A DNA stretch of 64,000 nucleotides from Leuctra nigra (Eukaryota > Arthropoda > Insecta > Plecoptera > Leuctridae): positions 23,840,345 to 23,904,344 of the forward strand of contig OW203762.1 in assembly GCA_934045905.1 (NCBI GenBank), read 5' to 3'. The notes below the pieces were generated by a model, which ran no database searches, was not told the origin of the DNA, and saw nothing but the letters and a program-made list of their open reading frames with translations. The translations under genes were made by a program, and so were the position numbers. Shown piece by piece: positions 48,401 to 57,400 of the stretch. Position 1 is the first letter of the stretch, and each line of letters opens with the position of its first letter.

Positions 48401-51400
48401 GCCCACTGGGAGTGGAAGAACCGTCCAGAAATAGAAGGCCAACCCTGTGGTATTGCTTCCTTCCTTCATACTTTTTTCAGGAGAAATACCAATGTATATT
48501 CCCTTCAAGGGATATACCTAATTTGACTATGTATATGTACCTATTATTTGTGTGTATTATTTCTATTATTATTATGTATTTTATTGAATTATCGGGACTT
48601 GTTCTATAACATTATTTGTTAAATGGAATAAAATACATTTGATTTGATTGAAGGGCAGGATCTCGGAAATATGTAATTTAAATTTTGTAAATACAATATT
48701 CAAACGAAAATTCAAGAAAACAAGTTGTTTGGTTTTCACATAGTTTTAATACATTACAAAAACGAATTTCGGACGTTGAAAGTGCCCTTATTGGATAAAT
48801 GGGATTAAATAATTTGAAAAATTATTGTTTGGGAAACAAAGTTTTTGACTGTATATAAATAATCTAACTAATATTTTCAATTTGAAGAGAAGCATGTTTT
48901 AAAAAAAAATGCGAACCTGTCTCCACAAAGTACAAGCTTCCCCCCCCCCCCCCTTGGATAAGCCCATGGATGCCTTGCCTTGAATCTTGCTAAAATGCTC
49001 AAATAACCATAATACAAGTTCTGTTTGCGAAGGTTGTTTGTAATATTCCCGAAAGTTCTGCTCTTTCTGTAATGAGCAATATTTGTAATTTGTGTGTACA
49101 AATGTCTATGGTATATTGAAAACATTCTAAATTCTAACCTGCTGAGAAATTTGCAAGTGCAAAATTAAACCAGGGAGTACCAAATGTCCAACTAACCTGT
49201 CCGCCAGACCATCTGGAACGACGTGGGCGATGAGGTACCCCGGACTCCCCTGCTGCGACGTCCTCGTCTTCGCGATGAAGATGCCGAGACTCTCCCCGGG
49301 CTCGTCGCGACGGAGTCTCACCACCTTGAAGTCCCTCCTCGACGACGTCGTCCTGGAGGCGACGGGAGGAGGCGTCGGCTTCTTGGCAGGCACAGGAGGC
49401 GGGGAGACACTGGACGGCGACGGCGACGACGTCCTCAAGTCGATCTCACACGACGCCGCTCTCTGACGACATCGTTGCTTCGCCGTCAACTCCATAAGCA
49501 GCTCATCCTGGAGTGTGCGGATACTCGGTGCCTGTCGTGTGTTGGTGAACTTCTTTTCTGTGTTGCTAAGTCTTTTGACGGCGTCCTCGGAGGTTGGCTG
49601 TTCGACGGGAGTTTTGTTCTGGTCCTGAGAGGCGCTACGAAGATGTAAGAAACTCCTGTTCGGCGTTCGCCGCGATGATGAGCTGAGTGATCCACGGTAT
49701 CTGTCGTCCAGCATCGACGAGTTGGCAGAGTCGTTGACGATCCCGCTGTCCGCGTCCTCCGCCTCCTCCTCATCTTCGTCCTCCTCGTCGTCGTGGTAGA
49801 GCGGATTGTGTCGGCGCTGAAACTCCTCGAGACCTGGCAGCGCACCGTACGAGAAGCTCCTCAGCTTCGCCTTCGTCGGCGGCTTCGACTTGCTCGCCTT
49901 GGAGGCGTCGCTTCTGTACAACTTCGCGAGGAACCGACTCGTCGACGACTTCAGGTACTTCTCCGACATCGCGCGGATCTTCGCCGACAGACACGACGTC
50001 GCCGTGAACGAGTCGTTGTGGTTTAAAGTCTTATTCTTTCTCTTGTGTTTCGGCGGCGACGTTTCGCGCGACGTGTCTCTCCCGGAGTCGGCGTCGGCGT
50101 CGTGGATGTCGGAACCGTGTACACGATTGTCGAGATAGACGACGTTCTCGTTGGACTCCGACGCACTGAACACCGCGGTCTTGTTACACACGACGTCGGA
50201 CTCGAAAACGTCGTCGTCATCGGCGCTGTTCGTCCGCACGATCGTCGCCTCCTCTTTATGTCCAACGCCGTCGAACGACAACAACCCCCGACAGTCCTCG
50301 ACCATCGCCGCCTCCGTGATAGCCTCCGTCGACTTGAAGCACGACAACCTCGTGTGTTTGACGCGATCTAGAAGAGGATTCCGACGTTCTCTCGATAGCC
50401 TGATCGGCGAGCCCGACGATAGGCGCCGCTGCGGGGACCAGCGACGCGGACTGCGCTCTGTGACGACGACGCGGTCTGTTACGTTGTAGCAGTTGGTGTC
50501 GTCGGCGTCGCTGCTGGTACGACGACGTTGCCAGCGCACCGGGGACATGTCTGAAAGAATGGAGACACAGACAGTCAGATAGAATGCAAGGGACACGCCC
50601 TTAGAGGCCCGACATACTTCTGATAGTGGTTCAACGCAGCATCAATCAAGCTGCTACACAAATCTTACCGAGATGAGGCAAGAGTTCAAATTATATATTC
50701 GGGTCGGACTTATTGCGTAGCACAATAGCGAACTGAATTAAATATGCATTGGGTTTTGTTACTAATTATATCAAATTAAACAGCTCGATTTGAAATATAT
50801 CCATTGTGTTGAATCGAGGTATTTCATCAAAAAATGATTTTCTTTCTCTTTTTGGTGAAGGTTGCTTTGGTACCTCTATACCTCCCATGATGGTAGAAGA
50901 ATATTACAGGTATACTTCCACCATGGGTACCTCCAAAATAACATAATTTATTACTAGATTTAAGTTTTTAAACATATAATTTTAAGAATTCATGTTGGTC
51001 TTGAATCCATGTTTATTCAATACAAGTATACAAACAATCCTTAAATAAATAATAGTGCATCTTCTGAAGGAGCCACATTAAGATTACGAAATGCATTCTT
51101 CGTATTTTTAATGCTAAACACTTTGAATATCCTAATTGGCAGTCAGCTGAGCAAACAAATAAAAGGCTAGAGGCTACACTTACAGTTGAACCCCTTGAAA
51201 ACCATCCTGAAACACCTGTTTGCTTCGAATTAAAAGTCACGATACATAAATAAATCCACACTGTGCCACTAATCAGACATTGCATAAAAACTAAACACTA
51301 CGACAAAATTAAAACCACACGACAAAAAAGAAAAGCCACTGCGGCGAAATTAAAGACACTACACGAGCAATTGAAAACCACTGCAGCGAAACTAAAGTCA

Positions 51401-54400
51401 GAGCGACCCAAGAGGCGAGGCTCTTCACCTTACACTGGTGAAGAAGATGAGTTGGTCGATGTCGGTCACGGCGAACCATCTAGGAAGCCCTGAACTTGTG
51501 ACGTGCATTCCACGTGACGTCACAATTAAAGACCGCATACACACACCGCGAGTTATATTAGAGAGAAATGACTCAAAAGGTTTGATGACACCATTTCTGT
51601 GGTCGGTGATGACTAAGAATTTTGAATATCCATATAAAGGTCTTCGTAGAGTCATGTCGTTTTCTAAAATTGTTTTCATTGTATATGTTTTATTTAATCT
51701 AATCATGAACTTTTTCTTTTGTTAGGCTCTTGATTTCTATACGTAATTACTTACAAATTAAGAACACAAAAATATCATTACCGAAATACGTCACAAATAA
51801 TTTATTTGCATGATCGATTGAATGACCTTGCTTTGCTAAACGTAAAAATTAGAGAGTCTAGAATGAACAAACACGATTTCGCTCTAACTTATCGATTCCT
51901 TTTTCTAGACCGCTTATTTCAAATAAGTAAACCAATAAAAATGATCTTGGTGATTAGGACTATAGATCTGTTTTCACCAATTTCACCATCTAGGTTCAAG
52001 ATGGCCGCCGGTGTCGGTCGTGTGTTTTTGCTGCTCCGGATTTTTCAGTTTTTCTTGTTGTTGCGAGTGTTCGTTGATGCTGCGAATGTCACACGTAATG
52101 CGGATAGTGTTTGCGCGTATGCCGTTGGTATTACATATTCGTTCGGAGATACGTACGTGAATATATCCAAGTTGAACTGTTCGTTGTCGGGTTGGTGTTG
52201 TGTTGGAACTGACATTTGTAACCTATCATCCCTCTATTTGGGCGATTCCAAGAGAAGACGAGTTTGCTCGATGCACGGGTCGCGTCTATTTAGCTGGAGG
52301 GCTGCAGCGAGGCTTATTTTGTTGTTGTTGGCATTAGCCGGGGACATTCAACTTAACCCGGGTCCTACTTCCGCGAACAACATAAACAATCTGCAATTAT
52401 ACTACATGAATGCAAGAAGCATTTCGGGGCCGGAAAGGCTGAGTGACTTTAACATTAATTTTTCTGACAATAGTCAAGCTGATATTGTCTGTGTGACTGA
52501 AACTTGGTTGAGTGCTAGCATACTGGAGGGTGAAGTTCTTGACTCTAGTCAATATACGGTGTTCAGAAGAGACAGAAACGAGCGCGCTGGAGGCGGTGTG
52601 TTGATAGCCATCAGCAGTGCCCTTGCGTCTCGTCACGTGGATGAAGAAGACGGTGAATGTGAGGTGGTTTGGGCAGAGGTGTTGCGGTCGCCGAGTAGTA
52701 GCCTTTTCATCGGATGTGTATACCTCCCACCATTGCCCACTTCATCTCTTGTTGGCAATCTGCAGGACTCTATATCACGTATACTCGCTCGTTCTCGACC
52801 GCAAGATGTCGTACTGCTCTGTGGAGACCTCAACTTGCCTGACATCCGATGGCTGCCGTCTTCGGACGGGTTGCAACCTTTGGTAATTGGAAATTCCAAT
52901 GCCGGTGTTGCACTTGAGTTTGTTGATATGGTTAATGAGTTGAACTTTCACCAAGTCGTTCCTTTTGCTACTAGAGTAAGTAACTTTTTAGACCTGTTAT
53001 TCTGTAACACCCAGGATGTACAGATAGTTGTGGATCAAGTGGAGTCCATCGTTCGGACGGATCATTTGGCATTTGAGGCAACGGTTTTTCTTCCAGCGTT
53101 GGAGAGGCCTAAGTCTAAGTCCCTGCCAAGATTTAACTGGAACAAAGCCGACTTGAATCTTCTTAAAATAAATCTTTTAGATACAAATTGGAATGAAATG
53201 GACGCTGCAGGTGAAGTGGATGAGAAGTGTGACATCTTCTACTCCCTGCTAAATGGAGTATTAACAGAGTCTGTTCCGTATGTAAAGGTCAATCCTTCTA
53301 GATATCCCACATGGTTTGATAGGGAACTCATAGCTGCCCTTAAGGATAAGACACGCTCTCATAAAGAATGGAAGAGGACAGGTTTTCGATCACATTATGT
53401 TGAATTTCAAGTTAAACGTAGTTTCTTCAAAACGCTTAGAAGTGATACTTATTCAGCCTACCTAAAGAAAATTGATGCAAAGGTAATGGAAAATCCGAAT
53501 TTGTTATGGAAATATATTCGAGGGAAGTCAAGGGCAAGACGGATTCCCGTTGAGGTTGAGTTTGATGGCGTCAAATCAACGGAGACTCAGACCTCTTGTC
53601 AACTCTTCTCAAATTTCTTCGCTTCAACCTTTCTTAGTTCGCACGCACCAGTTGCTGCAAACTGTCTGCCTGAGACTCCACTCTATGATAATGTGGAATC
53701 TCTTTCGACATTTATTGTTAGTAAGAGGGAAGTAGAATTCTACTTGTCTAGTTTAGTAAATGGGAAATCGCCGGGACCGGATGGTATCCCAAACAAAGTA
53801 CTCAAACACTGTCGTGAGCCCCTTTCTATCCCGCTTACAAAGTTGTTTAACCACTCGCTGCAAGCTGGAAAGTTTCCTACACGATGGAAGCACTCAAACG
53901 TCACGCCGATCCTCAAAAAGGGAAGTCGGTTCCATGTGTCCAACTATCGACCTATTTCGCTGTTATCGGTGTTCTCAAAAATTTTTGAGAAGATTATCCA
54001 CAAGAATATTTATTCGCATGTCGCCAAGCACATTGTGGTTGAACAGCACGGCTTCGTGAAGGGCCGGTCGACTGTGACTAATTTGGTGAAATATACTACT
54101 GACGTTGCCTTTCATATTAATGAAAAAATACAAGTAGACGCAATCTACACGGACTTTTCTAAGGCATTTGATTCGGTAGATCATCAACTGTTGGTTCACA
54201 AACTCCGAGGCTTCGGTATTGATGGGAATCTTATCGACTTGATTACAAACTACCTTTCTGGACGGACGCAGTCAGTGGTCATCGATTCTGCGAGCTCCAG
54301 GCCGGTTCAAGTTACGTCGGGTGTCCCGCAAGGGTCCATACTTGGACCCTTATTTTTTACCCTTTTTGTGAATGACATCCCGAGGAAAATCAAGTCTAGG

Positions 54401-57400
54401 TGTTTGCTGTATGCAGATGACTTAAAGATTTATATGCCAGTGAATAATGTGAGAGATTGTTCTCGACTCCAAAAAGACATTGACAGCCTCGTGAACTGGT
54501 GTTCTCAGTGGAACCTAAAGCTTAATATATCAAAGTGTAATGTTATAACTTTCACAAATAAAATTAAACATGTTGTTGGTTTTAATTATACTATGGGTGC
54601 TGTAGCCCTTGTAAGGGTTAAATCAGTCAAGGACCTTGGCGTTTTTATTTCTTCTGACTTAACTTACAACTTACACATTGACTTTATGAAATCCAAGGCC
54701 CTGAAATTACTTGGTCTGTTGGGAAGGAATTGCTTTACTCCTTTCAGCAAATCAACTAATAGACTGTTGTTTTCTGCAATTGTCAGACCTCAGATAGAGT
54801 ACGCCAGCACTGTATGGAATCCCTACCATGTAACTAAAATTAAGTCTATAGAGAGTGTTCAGAGACGTTTCGTCAAGTCAATGTGTTTTCATTCTGGTGT
54901 AGTATATAATGGTTTGGAGTATGACTCGTTTTGTAAAAATATGAATCTGATACCACTACACGATAGGCGTAAAATGGCTGACATGGTATTTCTTTACAAA
55001 TTAATGAATGGGCTATTGGATACTGACCTTGTGCAACTTTTAAATGTGTATGTTCCTGTACGATTGTCAAGGTCTCGCCAATTTTTTAGAGTGTCACCTG
55101 TCAGAATAGATGTTTTTAAATTTTCTACTATAAATAGACTGCAAGCCACTTTTAATCATTTTTATAACTTGTGTAGTGAATTAGATGTTAATTTTAATTC
55201 CTTGACTGAGTTTAAAGCATTAATTTTACGACATCTGTGATAATTTTTACTTGCTTTAAATGTTTAATTCCTTCTGTGATATACCCTATGTTCTTTTTAT
55301 GTATTCCTATGACTATGTGCAATTTTGTATGTAATATGTGTTTTTATTATATTTGTACTTGTGGGCTTGCCCGTTACAAATAAAGGATTAATAATAATAA
55401 TAATAATAATAATAATTTGTAAGATTTGTCGTTCATTAAATGAAAACAAACGTAACCGAAAAGAAACACGTTTTTGCTTTAGGCTAGTTATTTATTTCAT
55501 TGTTTATTAATCTATTAGGTATTTTATCGTCTGAAATTATTTTAAGAATGATTGGGAGATTGAAGAAATGGAGACTATAGTATGGAAGGTGGGAAGGAGC
55601 CGAAGAAACCTTTGATATTTGACTGCAGACTGAGGAAAACTACTAAAAATCTCATACCATAATCGAACATTTCTAAAAACGTATACAGATATTTTGATGA
55701 CGTGACGAAAAACACATATTTCAGGACGTAATCTCATCTCATCAAGCTTACTCTCACCAATCACGACCACCCTCATCATCATTAGCCTCGCTATGCATGG
55801 AATGCGTTCGTGACTGACCACTACTTCTCACCCCCATGGAACCACTTGGGTGTTCCGGCACTGTCTGGAGGTCGCTGGTTCGACTGACCTCCTCGTATGG
55901 AAAGTCCAAGTGCCGGAGGGGCGGGGGAAAGCGGGCCGACTATTGATACCATTCAATACATGATGATGATGAAATAGTGCGTAGACGCTTTTTAATGACC
56001 CATTGAAATGAATACAGGGTGGACAGAAACGAGTGAGGTACGAAGAATAATTTGAGAGATTTATGTGAGAATACTTGCTTTGAGGTTGGACAAGTGACGA
56101 GCCCCCTCCCCCTCCCTCCCCCCTCTCTAGTTGACACCTGTAACCTTTAACCACAAATGTCTAAAAATGTTCATCTAAGTATAAATAAATTACTCAAATA
56201 CAAGGAGAAAGTTGTAAATCCATTAAATGTTTTGAATTGTGTACATGAGTTAAACGTCGAATTATACAACTTTTTTAAGTGGATAAGCTTATGTTTATAA
56301 ACATATACAAAATTGTGTTCTATAACTTACTCCTCCAGTCCTCACTAAATTTATTCGTAACTAAGCCACTGAGTGAAGTATGGAGAACTATAAAACATTC
56401 AATTTATAGATTACCCGCCCTTCTTTGAAAATGCTACGATAATGCAGGTAGACACTCTACATTCCAGTATTATGGTATTTCAAAACCAGGGATTCGTTTT
56501 ATATTTATAGAAATACAAACTCATTGGATGAAACAGTGTGAGAAAAAATTACGTTAGATAACGTAGCCAACCGCAAAACTAATTTTATTTCAGTAACTAT
56601 AACTTGTTTTCAAAGAATCGAGTTATTTTCAGTTGAATCTCCTCTTATCTATCGGCAGCACATTCGAAGCTACACGTCATTGCTGTGTTTTAATAAAAAC
56701 AAATATTTCCGATACCTTTTAGCATCTCGATTTCTATAGAAAAACAAACCGCAAGAGAATTACTAATAAACACGTCCCGCACCGCAGCTTCCTGCCAATA
56801 ACATTCTAATCGAATCACTTTGAAACTTGATTGAAACGTTCTATTTTATGAGCGACAGTGCTGCGCTCTGGTGGGCAAATTGATAAGCTGAGCTCCGTTC
56901 GTTTCTGCAGGCTGGGAGTGATTTTTACTGTTTTGTAAATTGTCAGATTTTGAGTTACTTCACATGTTTTTAGGCTTCCCCCCTACTAAACTTGTCAACA
57001 AATGTATAATAAAATGTACAAAATTGGAAAAAATTGGAACACAGCCGCTGCAATGTGAACTGCCTCGGTAGCTCAGCTGGTAGAGCATCTGACTGGATAT
57101 CGGAAGGTCGTGGGTTCGAGTCCCACTCGAGGAAAATCTTTTCGATTCTGATCCCACGAAATTCAATTTTCAAACTTTCAAACTTGAAAATCACCTTCAA
57201 TATTACATGACACATTACTCATGGCCCCAAACTTACAAACATATCAACATAACTTTTTCAAAAATAATTTTTTTGTCAAAAAGTCGTGACAAATATTATG
57301 AATTTTGCAACACCCCATCCCCCTGCACACTTGGCACAACTAAAAATGGTATTCGAACGAAACTGATTGGCTGCCGGTCAGGTTCCTTGACAATCAATCA

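Larger units (their letters stand above)
51990..55416 (+). mobile_element. APE-type non-LTR retrotransposon (CR1/L2 group), apparently intact
   Basis: An uninterrupted ORF with endonuclease and reverse transcriptase is followed by a 150-bp 3' UTR with AATAAA (55379-55384) and a (TAA)n tail (55388-55416). It is antisense to the host PDZ gene, within its first intron. The 5' edge is set near the CAAGATGGCCGCC motif that contains the start codon; no target duplication was found, so the true edge may lie further left. The intact frame over 3.2 kb implies recent insertion. Confidence 0.9.

Noticed and set aside
49223..50489. Plus-strand ORFs of 70-140 codons opposite the PDZ exons
   Set aside because: They are antisense shadows of GC-rich coding exons on the minus strand, which have intact splice phases and PDZ motifs.
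51806..52000. N-terminal 65-codon extension of the LINE ORF
   Set aside because: It begins at a TTG, not ATG. The ATG at 52001 has an ideal context and is followed directly by a signal peptide.
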